Origin: an uncultured Bacilli bacterium
Lineage (GTDB): Bacteria; Bacillota_I; Bacilli_A; RF39; UBA660
Direction: 5' to 3'
DNA length: 44,391 nt
Assembly (NCBI GenBank): GCA_910583685.1
Contig: CAJTXY010000007.1
Coordinates: 1-44,391, forward strand
Part shown: piece after piece, positions 1 to 7,370 of the stretch
Layout of the letters: the number at the start of each line of letters is the position of its first letter
Numbering within the stretch: position 1 is the stretch's first letter
Notes under the pieces: generated by a model
Told to the model about the DNA's origin: nothing
The model's input: only the letters and a program-made list of their open reading frames with translations
Database searches by the model: none
Translations under genes and position numbers: made by a program

Positions 1-7
1 TTGTATC

Positions 8-32
8 AAAAAGCCGCACCTAGTGGTGCGGT
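8..32 (-). terminator. GC-rich hairpin, terminator-like on the minus strand
   Basis: An 8-bp GC-rich stem (GCCGCACC / GGTGCGGT) with a 4-base loop. Read on the minus strand it is followed by a run of five T. It lies beyond the stop and AT-rich terminator of the acetyltransferase gene, so it is either a backup terminator for that gene or ends a gene outside the window. Confidence 0.5.
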
Positions 33-49
33 TGAAATTTCAATTTAGG

Positions 50-87
50 AAAAAGTAATTTAAGTTATTATTCTTAAATTACTTTTT
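50..87 (-). terminator. Terminator of the GNAT gene
   Basis: A perfect 15-bp inverted repeat (50-64 with 73-87) with an 8-base loop. Its T-rich arm overlaps the stop codon of the acetyltransferase gene. It is A/T-symmetric, so it could stop transcription in both directions. A near copy lies at 694-734 on the other side of the gene. Confidence 0.7.
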
Positions 88-634
88 ATTTGGTTGATAA
101 ATGGCCATTCCATTGGTTACGGGGGGGATTGTTTGTTTTTTGATAAACGAAAAAGTCTTCATCGTATCCCTCAGTTTCTGAAAAGTAAGCTGCTGTAAAT
201 CCAGCTGCAGCAGCCGTTAGCTGGCTTGCTTTGTTATCAGAGGCAATGATTAGTTCTACGGCATCTACATAATTATCTTCTAAGATATAGTCACTGACAT
301 TAGTTAAAATAGATTTCATATATCCCTTTTTTCGTTCTTCTTTTACAATAGCATAGGCAAGGTCTACACTGGAGCGGATTCTACTTTTGTAAATAGGTGA
401 AATTTGTAAAAAACCAATAGGAGATTTCTCATGATAGATAGTAAAAGGCGAATTATAAATATTATCATATAATAAGTAGCGATATTTAGAAGCCTCAATT
501 GCGGCAGAAAGATTCCATAAATAACCAGGGATAAGGGGATCTTGTTCTAGTTTATGAATTAACCACCAATCTTTTTCATTTTTAGGTTCTATTTTTTTTA
601 TTTGGAGGTTATCATTTAGATTAATTGTATTCAT
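86..634 (-). CDS. GNAT-family N-acetyltransferase
   Basis: A 182-residue protein of normal length for a single GNAT domain. The acetyl-CoA-binding motif A region is visible around residues 93-112 (DLAYAIVKEERKKGYMKSIL), where a strand is followed by a basic, glycine-containing turn and a helix. The end of the fold reads as DAVELIIASDNKASQLTAAAAGF, which resembles the usual 'N..S...y.k.GF' stretch. The substrate cannot be told from sequence; small amines, antibiotics or protein N termini are all possible. The gene stands alone between two terminators, with a consensus promoter upstream. The start at 634 has only a weak ribosome site (GAGATGAT). Confidence 0.75.
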   Translation of the reverse strand: MNTINLNDNLQIKKIEPKNEKDWWLIHKLEQDPLIPGYLWNLSAAIEASKYRYLLYDNIYNSPFTIYHEKSPIGFLQISPIYKSRIRSSVDLAYAIVKEERKKGYMKSILTNVSDYILEDNYVDAVELIIASDNKASQLTAAAAGFTAAYFSETEGYDEDFFVYQKTNNPPRNQWNGHLSTK

Positions 635-657
635 TTTATCATCTCGCTTTCTTCAAT

Positions 658-685
658 ATTATAAGTTATTTTCTTTTAATGTCAA
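658..685 (-). promoter_or_regulatory. Promoter of the GNAT gene
   Basis: On the minus strand TTGACA (680-685) and TATAAT (658-663) are separated by 16 bases. Both hexamers match the sigma-A consensus exactly. Transcription should start near 651, about 17 bases before the start codon. Confidence 0.75.
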
Positions 686-693
686 ATAATAAT

Positions 694-734
694 AAAAAGT
701 AATCTAAGATATTAGTATTCTTAAATTACTTTTT
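694..734 (-). terminator. Terminator of the Fem/transglutaminase operon
   Basis: A 15-bp inverted repeat (694-708 with 720-734) with one mismatch and a T run on the minus strand. It overlaps the stop codon of the transglutaminase-like gene. The arms are nearly identical to those at 50-87. Confidence 0.7.
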
Positions 735-1275
735 TTCCTTTTCGACAGTGATTGTAGAATGCAGAACCCCTTATATGAAAGGAGGGCTTTTGATATTTAT
801 AGCAAACAATGTTTTCTAAATTGTTTGCTATGCTAAAGTATTGTTCATTTAATCCGTGTTTTATAAATCTTTTTTTTAAATCCTCTATTAGTTCTTGCTC
901 ACTTTGGTACTTAAAAATACCACCCATATCTTTGCTGAAATCTGGAGAAAACCAGATATAGTTGTTATTTTCTTTGTATGTGATGATGCTGTGTGAGGGG
1001 CAGTAATCGTCTGTGATATACATATAAATTAGGTATGTATTTATGTCTTGATATTTTTTCTTTTCAAAATAGTATCTTAAGAGTTCCACTTGGTCCCAAC
1101 AAATTGCAATATTTCTTTCTAACGTTTCTTCTGGTGTTTGTAGGTGATATTCCAAGTCATCGTTATTGGAACAAAAATGTTTTTTTCCTTTACTATCCAT
1201 CCAGCCATAAGTAATATTTCTTGTATATGAGTATAGACTATCTAAATTTAAGTTTAGAAACTCTTCCTGTGTCAT
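721..1275 (-). CDS. Transglutaminase/papain-like domain protein
   Basis: A 184-residue protein without a signal peptide or membrane segment. It has the order of catalytic residues expected of the transglutaminase-like superfamily: Cys59 in ICWDQVELLRYYF at the start of a helix, His95 in PSHSIITY, and Asp112 in WFSPDF. Proteins of this fold act as cysteine peptidases, amidases or acyltransferases. The start codon overlaps the stop of the upstream FemAB-like gene (ATGA), so the two are probably translationally coupled. That placement suggests a role tied to the peptide products of the Fem-like ligases or their precursors, but this is inference. The family assignment rests on the motif pattern only. 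Confidence 0.6.
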   Translation of the reverse strand: MTQEEFLNLNLDSLYSYTRNITYGWMDSKGKKHFCSNNDDLEYHLQTPEETLERNIAICWDQVELLRYYFEKKKYQDINTYLIYMYITDDYCPSHSIITYKENNNYIWFSPDFSKDMGGIFKYQSEQELIEDLKKRFIKHGLNEQYFSIANNLENIVCYKYQKPSFHIRGSAFYNHCRKGKKVI

Positions 1276-2570
1276 TTTTGCTTCTTTCCTATATTTTTGA
1301 TTCCGTGATAGATCTTAAAAGCCGTATTATATGTCTTGTACCAGAAAGGACTTATGATGAGGTCGAACTCTCCCACTAATTCTACTACTTGACCACCGAA
1401 ACTCTTTTTGAATAGGTAAAGTCCAAAGAGTGGATTTTCTTTTCTAAAGTCTCCTGTAATTCCATAGAAATTATAGGTATCATAATGGTTATCTAAAGCA
1501 TATTTTATTCCTGCAAAGTGAAGAGTATATGCTGATTGGAAATGCATTAGCTCTTTTAGACTTCCTCCGTAAAGAGATAAGACTTCATTTCCATAGACTA
1601 GAAATAATATTCCACCAAGTAGGGCTTTATGTCCATATTTATATTGATATTCTTCGATTTCTGTTAATTGCTTTTCTAGTTGTTTTTTTCTGTCTTCTTC
1701 CTGTTTTTGTTTGCTATTAAATTTTTTTTCATTCATTTTTAGGATGTTATTTTCTTTTTTATAACGACGATCTTCCATTTCTTTTTGGATTTCGTTTATT
1801 TCCTCTTCGGTGTTTTTCTTATATTTATCAAAATCAATTTCGGCGATTAATATTTTTAGGATTCCACTATCATATAAGTTGTCCCACATATTTTCATAGT
1901 AAGATAGAGGTCTATCTACGAATTCTCGTCTATCGCTTGTATGTTGCATAATATGTTTAAATTTTGGGAGTTCTTCCCTTGTGATTTCTCTTGTTGTGAT
2001 GGCACAGCGTTCATTTTTTCTTAAGATTTGCCTTGTTTTAGATTCCATATCTTTCATAATGTCATCTAATGTTTTTTTCCTTAGAGTAATTGTATGCATC
2101 CACCTTGGTTGTAGAGTATCTTGCATTAGATTAAAACCAAAATGTTTGTAGCCTAAACTTTGTAGATTTTCTACTACTTCTGAATTATTGAATCCACCTT
2201 CTACTAGATCACCTTCTAAGTTTCTTTGTTTGTAGGAAACATAGGGATCAATCTTTATAAAAATTGCATTTTTCTTTTGGGCAAATTCTTTGATTTCTTG
2301 TGTAAATATTTTTAGTATTTCTTCATTTTTGTAATCAATTAAAAAGCCTCTTGGGCAATAACAGATTCGTTTTTTTATGAGGGGTACATCTTTTGTTAAC
2401 ATTAGGGTGCATCCGTATGATTTTCCTTTTTCTTCCAGTGATAAAAAATAGGAATGCCAGCCGTTTTTTTCTTTTAGTTTTCCCCATTCTTTTGTTTGAT
2501 GAAAAGTAATTTGCTCACTTTTATCTGCTAGACTTTTGAATTTATTACTACTTACTTCTACTAGCTTCAT
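1272..2570 (-). CDS. FemAB/FemX-family peptidoglycan bridge aminoacyltransferase (paralog 1)
   Basis: A 432-residue protein of typical Fem length. Fem ligases use aminoacyl-tRNA to add amino acids to the side chain of the peptidoglycan stem peptide at the cytoplasmic face. Conserved Fem segments are visible: the N-terminal 'EWGKLKEKNGW' block, 'CPRGFLIDY' near residue 72, 'FIKIDPY' near 104, and the C-terminal block 'GITGDFRKENPLFGLYLFKK' followed by FGGQVVELVGEFDL. Residues 250-308 are a charged helical stretch that corresponds to the coiled-coil arm of FemA/FemX. The gene overlaps its upstream paralog by 23 bases and the downstream gene by 4, forming one operon. The added amino acid cannot be inferred. 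Confidence 0.88.
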   Translation of the reverse strand: MKLVEVSSNKFKSLADKSEQITFHQTKEWGKLKEKNGWHSYFLSLEEKGKSYGCTLMLTKDVPLIKKRICYCPRGFLIDYKNEEILKIFTQEIKEFAQKKNAIFIKIDPYVSYKQRNLEGDLVEGGFNNSEVVENLQSLGYKHFGFNLMQDTLQPRWMHTITLRKKTLDDIMKDMESKTRQILRKNERCAITTREITREELPKFKHIMQHTSDRREFVDRPLSYYENMWDNLYDSGILKILIAEIDFDKYKKNTEEEINEIQKEMEDRRYKKENNILKMNEKKFNSKQKQEEDRKKQLEKQLTEIEEYQYKYGHKALLGGILFLVYGNEVLSLYGGSLKELMHFQSAYTLHFAGIKYALDNHYDTYNFYGITGDFRKENPLFGLYLFKKSFGGQVVELVGEFDLIISPFWYKTYNTAFKIYHGIKNIGKKQK

Positions 2571-3855
2571 TGTGGACCTCCTTTTTTGCTTTTCTTTTTA
2601 CCATGTTTCGGTAAAACGGAACGAGACGTGTAAATACCATATACATTAGGTGATTTGTAATGTAATCAAATTCTCCAATGAACTCTACATAGTCTCCTCC
2701 AAATTTCTTTTTAAATTCATGTAGTCCTAGTCTAGGGTTGTCCTTTGTTAAGTTTCCAATTGTGCCAAATTGGTCATATGTTTTTAATCCTTTTTCTTTA
2801 CAGTATTTAATATGTTCAAAATAGGTATGGTAATTTGTATATGTCTCTGTTAATATGTTGTGGTTTCCAGCATATAATACCCAGGCTTTATCACCATACT
2901 CCATAATCCAGTGGGCATTTAGAATGAGCTCTTTTCCATATTTTTCTTTAGCTACTTTGTATTTTTCAATTTCTTCTTTTTCTTTTTCTTTCTGTTTTGT
3001 TAGTTCATTTAATTTTGTTTTTGCACTTTTGCTTAAATTTTCTGTGGGCATTGATTCGATTTCACTAATGATTTTTTTTAATCTTTTTTTGCCTTCTTCA
3101 ATTACTTTATCTAAGTTTACTTTTCCAAGAAATAAAGTTGCTTTATTCTCTTCATTAAAAATTTCATATAAATTTTGATAGTAGTCTTCCTTTTGAGAGA
3201 CAAAATCTTTTCTGGCTTCTGTTAGGACCATTAAATGGTAAAATTCATGAACATCCTCTTCCGTCCCGATTACTACTTCTGTTCCTAGCTTTATGGCTTT
3301 ATTGATTCGTTGTTTGGTTGTTTTAGAAAAGTGGCTTTCAATTTCTTCCATACTTTGATTTAGGTCAATTCTGAAGGTGTAACGGGGTTGTGTTGTTTCA
3401 AAGTCTTTGGTAAATCCTAAGTGGCGAAACCCTACTTTTTTAAGTGTTTCTATTATTTTTTTACTATCATAGTTTAAGTTTTGCTCTTCTTCTAGATAGT
3501 TTTCTTTTCGGTATATGATATCAGGATCAATTTTTACGAAGATGGCACGTCGCTTTTTGGCGAATTTGACAGTCTCTTTTGTTATATTCTTGATTAGGTT
3601 TTCATCTTCATAATTTATTACAAATCCTCGTGGAGCATAAAAGTAGCATAGTCCTAAAGGAAGTGATTTTTTTAAAAGAAGAACTGCCCCTAATATTTCC
3701 TCTTTTTCATCTATGAGTCCCAAATAATAAGGTTTTAGGTTTCTCATTTTATATGAAAATTTTCCCCAAGCAGCAGACTGTAAGAAGTGGGATTTTTCTT
3801 TATGATTTTTTACATAATTATCAAATTTTTTTTCATCTAATTCTACTAGTTTCAT
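2548..3855 (-). CDS. FemAB/FemX-family peptidoglycan bridge aminoacyltransferase (paralog 2)
   Basis: A 435-residue protein, the first gene of the Fem operon. It shares block order with its neighbour: 'QSAAWGKFSYKMRN' near residue 27, 'YAPRGFVINY' near 73, 'FVKIDPD' near 106, a charged coiled-coil arm at about 250-305, and a C-terminal 'GTIGNLTKDNPRLGLHEFKK' followed by FGGDYVEFIGEFDY. Two paralogs in tandem suggest successive additions to one bridge, as with FemA/FemB or MurM/MurN. The ATG at 3855 follows a CGAGG ribosome site by a normal distance. The tail is basic and could contact membrane or RNA. Confidence 0.88.
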   Translation of the reverse strand: MKLVELDEKKFDNYVKNHKEKSHFLQSAAWGKFSYKMRNLKPYYLGLIDEKEEILGAVLLLKKSLPLGLCYFYAPRGFVINYEDENLIKNITKETVKFAKKRRAIFVKIDPDIIYRKENYLEEEQNLNYDSKKIIETLKKVGFRHLGFTKDFETTQPRYTFRIDLNQSMEEIESHFSKTTKQRINKAIKLGTEVVIGTEEDVHEFYHLMVLTEARKDFVSQKEDYYQNLYEIFNEENKATLFLGKVNLDKVIEEGKKRLKKIISEIESMPTENLSKSAKTKLNELTKQKEKEKEEIEKYKVAKEKYGKELILNAHWIMEYGDKAWVLYAGNHNILTETYTNYHTYFEHIKYCKEKGLKTYDQFGTIGNLTKDNPRLGLHEFKKKFGGDYVEFIGEFDYITNHLMYMVFTRLVPFYRNMVKRKAKKEVHNEASRSK

Positions 3856-3880
3856 TGCTAACCTCGACTTTCTTACTATT

Positions 3881-3889
3881 AGTATACCA
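3881..3889 (-). promoter_or_regulatory. Extended -10 promoter of the Fem operon
   Basis: The minus strand reads TGGTATACT, a TGnTATAAT-type extended -10. There is no convincing -35. Transcription should start near 3874, leaving a leader of about 18 bases before the ATG at 3855. Confidence 0.5.
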
Positions 3890-3908
3890 CGTATTGTATT
3901 ATTTTACC

Positions 3909-3937
3909 AAAAAAGAACACACGTTTTTCGTGTGTTA
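3909..3937 (-). terminator. Terminator of the small Pro/Asn-rich gene
   Basis: An 8-bp stem AACACACG/CGTGTGTT with a 5-base loop, followed on the minus strand by C and then a run of six T. It overlaps the TAA stop at 3935-3937. Confidence 0.8.
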
Positions 3938-4165
3938 CATCATATACATTCCACTGTCTTTTGGTGGTGAGGCGGTATAGTCATTTTGACCGTACTCCTC
4001 ATTTTTAAAGACTTTTGATTCTAATCTTTTTACCTGTCTTTCTAGACGTTTTATTCTATCTTCTAGTTCTAGTAATTGATTTATACTAGGAGGTTGTGGT
4101 ATGAGGCTATTTGGAATTTGTGGCATTGCTCCGTTTGGCATATATGGATTTGGCATTCCATTCAT
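3935..4165 (-). CDS. Small Pro/Asn/Met-rich protein with a C-terminal coiled coil
   Basis: A protein of 76 residues when started at ATG 4165. An upstream in-frame ATG at 4177 overlaps the AAAGGA ribosome site itself, so it is unlikely to be used. The N-terminal 30 residues are rich in Met, Pro, Asn and Gly (NGMPNPYMPNG). About 30 heptad-like residues follow (LLELEDRIKRLERQVKRLE), then a Tyr/Met-ending tail. Composition of this kind is seen in small spore coat or morphogenetic proteins, but I recognise no family. It has its own promoter and terminator and diverges from trmB. Confidence 0.55.
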   Translation of the reverse strand: MNGMPNPYMPNGAMPQIPNSLIPQPPSINQLLELEDRIKRLERQVKRLESKVFKNEEYGQNDYTASPPKDSGMYMM

Positions 4166-4191
4166 TCTTATCAGCATCCTTTCCCTGTTTT

Positions 4192-4224
4192 ATTATATGA
4201 TTCTTTCTTATTTTGTGTTATAAT
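4192..4224. promoter_or_regulatory. Divergent promoters of the small coat-like gene and trmB
   Basis: TATAAT on the minus strand at 4192-4197 serves the small gene. TGTTATAAT on the plus strand, with its -10 at 4219-4224, serves trmB. The two -10 boxes are only 21 bases apart, so polymerase binding at one should hinder the other. The trmB box also rules out the TTG at 4213 as the trmB start. Confidence 0.55.
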
Positions 4225-4239
4225 AAATGCGGTGATTTT

Positions 4240-4869
4240 ATGCGAATTCGTAATGTAAAAAATAAACAGGAGATTATGAAAGGGTCTTTATACTTTTTAG
4301 AAAATGCAAAAGAGTATTCTGGTTCTTTTCAAAGTCTTTTTCCTAAAGTTCAACCTCTTTATATTGAAATTGGTATGGGGAAGGGAAAATTTTTGTTAGA
4401 GAATGCAAAGGCCCATCCAGATATTAATTTTATTGGGATTGAAAAACAAGATAGTATCGTTGCTTTGGCATTAAAGAAAATAGACGAAGAACAAATAGAT
4501 AATTTGCGGATTATTCGTCTTAATGCTTTGGAAATAGATGAAGTCTTTTCTAAAGAGGTGGACCGTCTTTATTTAAATTTTTCGGATCCATGGCCAAAAG
4601 TTCGACATCATTCGCGTAGACTTACGAGTAAGATATTTTTGGAAAAATATGATAGGATTTTTAAAGAAGAGCCCCTTATTTATCTTAGAACAGATAATGA
4701 AGATTTATTTAGTTACTCTATCTGTTCTCTTAGCGAGTATGGCTATGTTTTTGAAGCGGTAACACTTGATTTACATCAGTATGATCATTTAATTACTACT
4801 GAGTATGAAGATAAGTTTTCTGCTAATGGCGTTTTAATTAAGGGCTTTATTGCAAGAAAGAGGAAATAG
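4240..4869 (+). CDS. trmB: tRNA (guanine-N7-)-methyltransferase TrmB
   Basis: A 209-residue protein that methylates G46 of tRNAs using S-adenosylmethionine. The SAM-binding motif IEIGMGKGKFL is near residue 45. The signature FSDPWPKVRHHSRRL is near residue 120, where the family usually reads FSDPWPKxRHxKRRL. The C terminus carries the conserved 'TTEYEDKF' segment. The start is ATG 4240, downstream of an extended -10 and a GGTGAT site; a longer reading from TTG 4213 would begin upstream of the predicted transcript start. A second promoter-like stretch precedes the next gene, so trmB is probably monocistronic. Confidence 0.95.
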   Translation: MRIRNVKNKQEIMKGSLYFLENAKEYSGSFQSLFPKVQPLYIEIGMGKGKFLLENAKAHPDINFIGIEKQDSIVALALKKIDEEQIDNLRIIRLNALEIDEVFSKEVDRLYLNFSDPWPKVRHHSRRLTSKIFLEKYDRIFKEEPLIYLRTDNEDLFSYSICSLSEYGYVFEAVTLDLHQYDHLITTEYEDKFSANGVLIKGFIARKRK

Positions 4870-4945
4870 TTCGATGTCAACTTTATGACAAATAGTTTTA
4901 ATTTTAGGGAAAAATATGATATGATATTTTAAGAGTAGGTGAAAT

Positions 4946-5620
4946 ATGAAAAAAGTAGTCTTTTTACTCCTATTTGTTTTATTTTTTACAACAGGTTGTA
5001 GTAGTATTGTTCAGGTGAAAACAAATGATATTGATATTATTGTTGAAGAAGTATTATTAAAGAATTCGAAACTTAGTAATGTTGCATTTGAAGGGTATAA
5101 GTATTATGTACCGCGAGGACTTACTTTTATTAATAAAGAAGAGTTTAATGCTTTATTACAAGATGGGTATCATAATCGTTATTATTTATATGTAGATGCC
5201 GTTAGTTATTATCATAAAGTGGAGAATCCATATAAAGAAGATAAAAGTGCATATTATTCAAAGGCACTTAATAAAAATAAAAAATTTGGTTATATTGAAA
5301 TTAATAAAGTTGGTGAAAAATACTTTATTGAGGCTATGTACCATTATGCCAAAGTGGAGGCTTATGTTTCTTATGACCAAATTCAAGATGCGGTTTGTAA
5401 TATTAGTTATATTTTATCTTCTATAAAGTATAATCGCAGTATTTTAGAAACTTTAGTAGGTGATAATGTATTAAATTATAAGGAAGAGGAATTTGATATT
5501 TTTAAATCAAAGCGTAAAACGGGAGATTTCCTAGATTATGTTGAAGAGTATGGTAAATACTATGATAAAGATAATGAGCTTCCAGATCAGGATCGCGTAG
5601 AAATAGAAGAGGAGAATTGA
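4946..5620 (+). CDS. Predicted lipoprotein
   Basis: A 224-residue protein starting MKK, then a hydrophobic stretch and the lipobox FFTTGCSS, with the acylated Cys at residue 18. The mature part is hydrophilic and Tyr/Lys-rich, with an acidic tail. Lipidation by Lgt and cleavage by Lsp would place it on the outer face of the membrane. I recognise no domain beyond the signal. It is separated by 13 bases from the acidic protein gene that follows, and they likely form an operon with the DUF948 and YtxH genes. Confidence 0.75.
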   Translation: MKKVVFLLLFVLFFTTGCSSIVQVKTNDIDIIVEEVLLKNSKLSNVAFEGYKYYVPRGLTFINKEEFNALLQDGYHNRYYLYVDAVSYYHKVENPYKEDKSAYYSKALNKNKKFGYIEINKVGEKYFIEAMYHYAKVEAYVSYDQIQDAVCNISYILSSIKYNRSILETLVGDNVLNYKEEEFDIFKSKRKTGDFLDYVEEYGKYYDKDNELPDQDRVEIEEEN

Positions 5621-5633
5621 AAGAGGTGTTTTT

Positions 5634-6602
5634 ATGAAATTAATGGATAAATTAAAAAATGCACTTTTTGAGGAAGAGTATGTAGAGGTTGAAGAGCGTC
5701 CAAAACAAAAGATTAAAAAAGAAAAAGTGAAAACTAGGCCAGAAAAGCCAATTGCAAAAAAAATTTCTGTACCAGAAAGGCCAAAGCAGGAGCGAAAAGT
5801 TGAAAACTCTTATGATGAGCAGGATGAGTTTAAAGAAGAGAAGGAACTTTTAGATAGTGTATCGGAATTTCGCTTTCCAGCAATGGCAGATGATGATTTT
5901 TCTGTTACGCAACCTTTTAATATTATTGAGGAGGAACCAGAAAAAGTTAAAGAACCTCCTATGCATAAAGAAAAACCGTTATATCAGTCTTCTAAGAAAG
6001 ATACAAAGTCTGATTATGAGAATTATGCAAACCGAGACTATGTTGGAGCTTATGAGAAAAAGCAAGAACATACAGGCTTTAGACCATCTCCTATTATTTC
6101 ACCGATTTATGGAGTATTAGATAAAAATTATACGAAAGAAGAAGTGAAGGAAAAAAGAGAAGTTCGTATTTCTACTTTTTCAAGAGATGATCTTGACTTA
6201 GATGCGGTTCGGCGTAAGGCTTATGGAAGTTTAGAGGATGAAATTGTAGATTTTTCAGGCCCAGAGTCTGTAGCATCCCCTATAGAGGAGGAAGAAGAAA
6301 ACTTACTTGTTGATTTAAGCTATGAAGATACTCCTACGGTGAATAAAGTAACTGTTGGCGATGCAGAGGAGTATTTTGAAGATTTAGGACTTGAATATAA
6401 TAAAGATTATATTGATGCTAGTAAAGAAAAGGCAAATGGAAGAAGAGTTAAGGAAGAAAATACTCCGCCTGTTTATGAGGAAGAAGAGCAAGTAGTAGAA
6501 GAAGATAAAGATAAAGATAAAGATAAAGCAAAACAAAAGCCAGTATTAGAAGATAATGATAATTTATTTGACTTAATTGATTCTATGTATAACGAAGAGT
6601 AA
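5634..6602 (+). CDS. Acidic, low-complexity protein with an FRPSPIISPIYG motif
   Basis: A 322-residue hydrophilic protein with alternating Lys/Glu-rich stretches and no membrane segment. The first 15 residues (MKLMDKLKNALFEEE) could form an amphipathic helix resembling the membrane-binding start of SepF, which is a loose comparison only. Around residue 147 there is GFRPSPIISPIYGVLDKNY, a linear motif within disordered sequence. From memory, similar F-x-P-[ST]-x-[IV]-[IV]-SP-[IV]-[YF]-G strings occur in linkers of Bacillus divisome or translocase proteins. A GATAAA repeat encodes Asp-Lys repeats near the C terminus. Probably a scaffold; function unknown. Confidence 0.6.
   Translation: MKLMDKLKNALFEEEYVEVEERPKQKIKKEKVKTRPEKPIAKKISVPERPKQERKVENSYDEQDEFKEEKELLDSVSEFRFPAMADDDFSVTQPFNIIEEEPEKVKEPPMHKEKPLYQSSKKDTKSDYENYANRDYVGAYEKKQEHTGFRPSPIISPIYGVLDKNYTKEEVKEKREVRISTFSRDDLDLDAVRRKAYGSLEDEIVDFSGPESVASPIEEEEENLLVDLSYEDTPTVNKVTVGDAEEYFEDLGLEYNKDYIDASKEKANGRRVKEENTPPVYEEEEQVVEEDKDKDKDKAKQKPVLEDNDNLFDLIDSMYNEE
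6502..6528 (+). repeat. GATAAA hexamer repeat inside the acidic protein gene
   Basis: Four to four and a half tandem copies of GATAAA encode Asp-Lys pairs. Slippage here would change the length by two residues without a frameshift. Confidence 0.8.
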
Positions 6603-6617
6603 AGGGGAAAATAAAGT

Positions 6618-6905
6618 ATGGAATTTTTAAATTTTGTTTTACCAGTATTATTATATATATTTGGTATCATATTATTAATAGTATTAATTATTTTGGGAAT
6701 TCGTTCTATTCAAATTCTTGAGCGAATTGATCATCTTGTGGATGATATCGAGCATAAGATTAATTCCTTAAATGGATTGTTTACGATTATTGATCGTACG
6801 ACAGATGGACTTGCCTTGATTACTGATCGATTTGTGGGAGCAGCGACGAATGCAATTTCTAAAATATTTAAGAAAGGAAAAAAGGAGGATGATATAAATG
6901 AGTAA
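6618..6905 (+). CDS. DUF948 (YtxG-like) membrane-anchored protein
   Basis: A 95-residue protein with one N-terminal membrane segment (about residues 4-28). A helical tail follows, containing 'RIDHLVDDIEHKINSLNGLF' and a phase typical of DUF948 proteins. It overlaps the YtxH-like gene by 8 bases. The pair is equivalent in order to ytxG-ytxH of Bacillus subtilis, where it belongs to the general stress regulon. The function of the pair is not known. A GGGGA ribosome site precedes the ATG. Confidence 0.75.
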   Translation: MEFLNFVLPVLLYIFGIILLIVLIILGIRSIQILERIDHLVDDIEHKINSLNGLFTIIDRTTDGLALITDRFVGAATNAISKIFKKGKKEDDINE

Positions 6906-7308
6906 GAAACATGGAATGGGTAAATTTGTAGCAGGTGCTGCTATTGGTGCAGGCTTGGGCGTTTTATTTGCACCTAAAAAAGGTAGTGAAACAAGACGCG
7001 AGTTAAAAGCAAAACTTGATGAATTTGTCGCAGGAATTAAAGACATTGATATGGATGATGTGAAAGCTGAGTTTGAGGAAAAAATCGATGCTATTCAGAA
7101 TGAATTAAAGGATCTTGATAAAGAAAAAGCAATGAAAATTGCTAAGAAGAAAGCAGGAGATTTAAAAAAACGTGCTGAAGATTTAGTAGAACTTGCTATT
7201 GAAAAAGGAACACCAGTACTTAGAGATGCAGCTGAAGAAGTTCGTCTAAAAACGATTGATGTTACAAAAGAAGTACTTAAAAAACTTGAAGATGCCGAAG
7301 TAAAATAG
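6898..7308 (+). CDS. YtxH domain-containing protein
   Basis: A 136-residue protein. The N-terminal YtxH signature is clear: GKFVAGAAIGAGLGVLFAPK near residues 7-26, followed by 'KGSETRRELKAKLDE'. This glycine-rich segment can sit in the membrane. The rest is a long amphipathic, Lys/Glu/Asp-rich helical region to the C terminus. It overlaps the DUF948 gene and is the last gene of the operon, with a terminator over its stop codon. Confidence 0.85.
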   Translation: MSKKHGMGKFVAGAAIGAGLGVLFAPKKGSETRRELKAKLDEFVAGIKDIDMDDVKAEFEEKIDAIQNELKDLDKEKAMKIAKKKAGDLKKRAEDLVELAIEKGTPVLRDAAEEVRLKTIDVTKEVLKKLEDAEVK

Positions 7309-7318
7309 GCATCTTTTT
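7291..7318 (+). terminator. Terminator of the YtxH operon
   Basis: GATGCC (7291-7296) pairs with GGCATC (7308-7313), then five T. It overlaps the last codons of ytxH. Confidence 0.8.
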
Positions 7319-7342
7319 GCTTGTGTTTTTCAATCATTATTG

Positions 7343-7348
7343 TATAAT
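7343..7348 (+). promoter_or_regulatory. -10 of the 601-residue protein gene
   Basis: TATAAT lies 22 bases before the ATG at 7371. TTGTGT at 7321-7326, 16 bases upstream, is a possible weak -35. The promoter directly follows the ytxH terminator. Confidence 0.5.
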
Positions 7349-7370
7349 GATGTTAAGGGAGTGTTTGGTT

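Noticed and set aside
4213..4239. Nine extra N-terminal residues for TrmB from TTG 4213
   Set aside because: They overlap the extended -10 box, and the ATG at 4240 has the ribosome site.
7317..7370. Extra 18 residues on the 601-residue protein
   Set aside because: They span the ytxH terminator and the -10 box; ATG 7371 has a good ribosome site.
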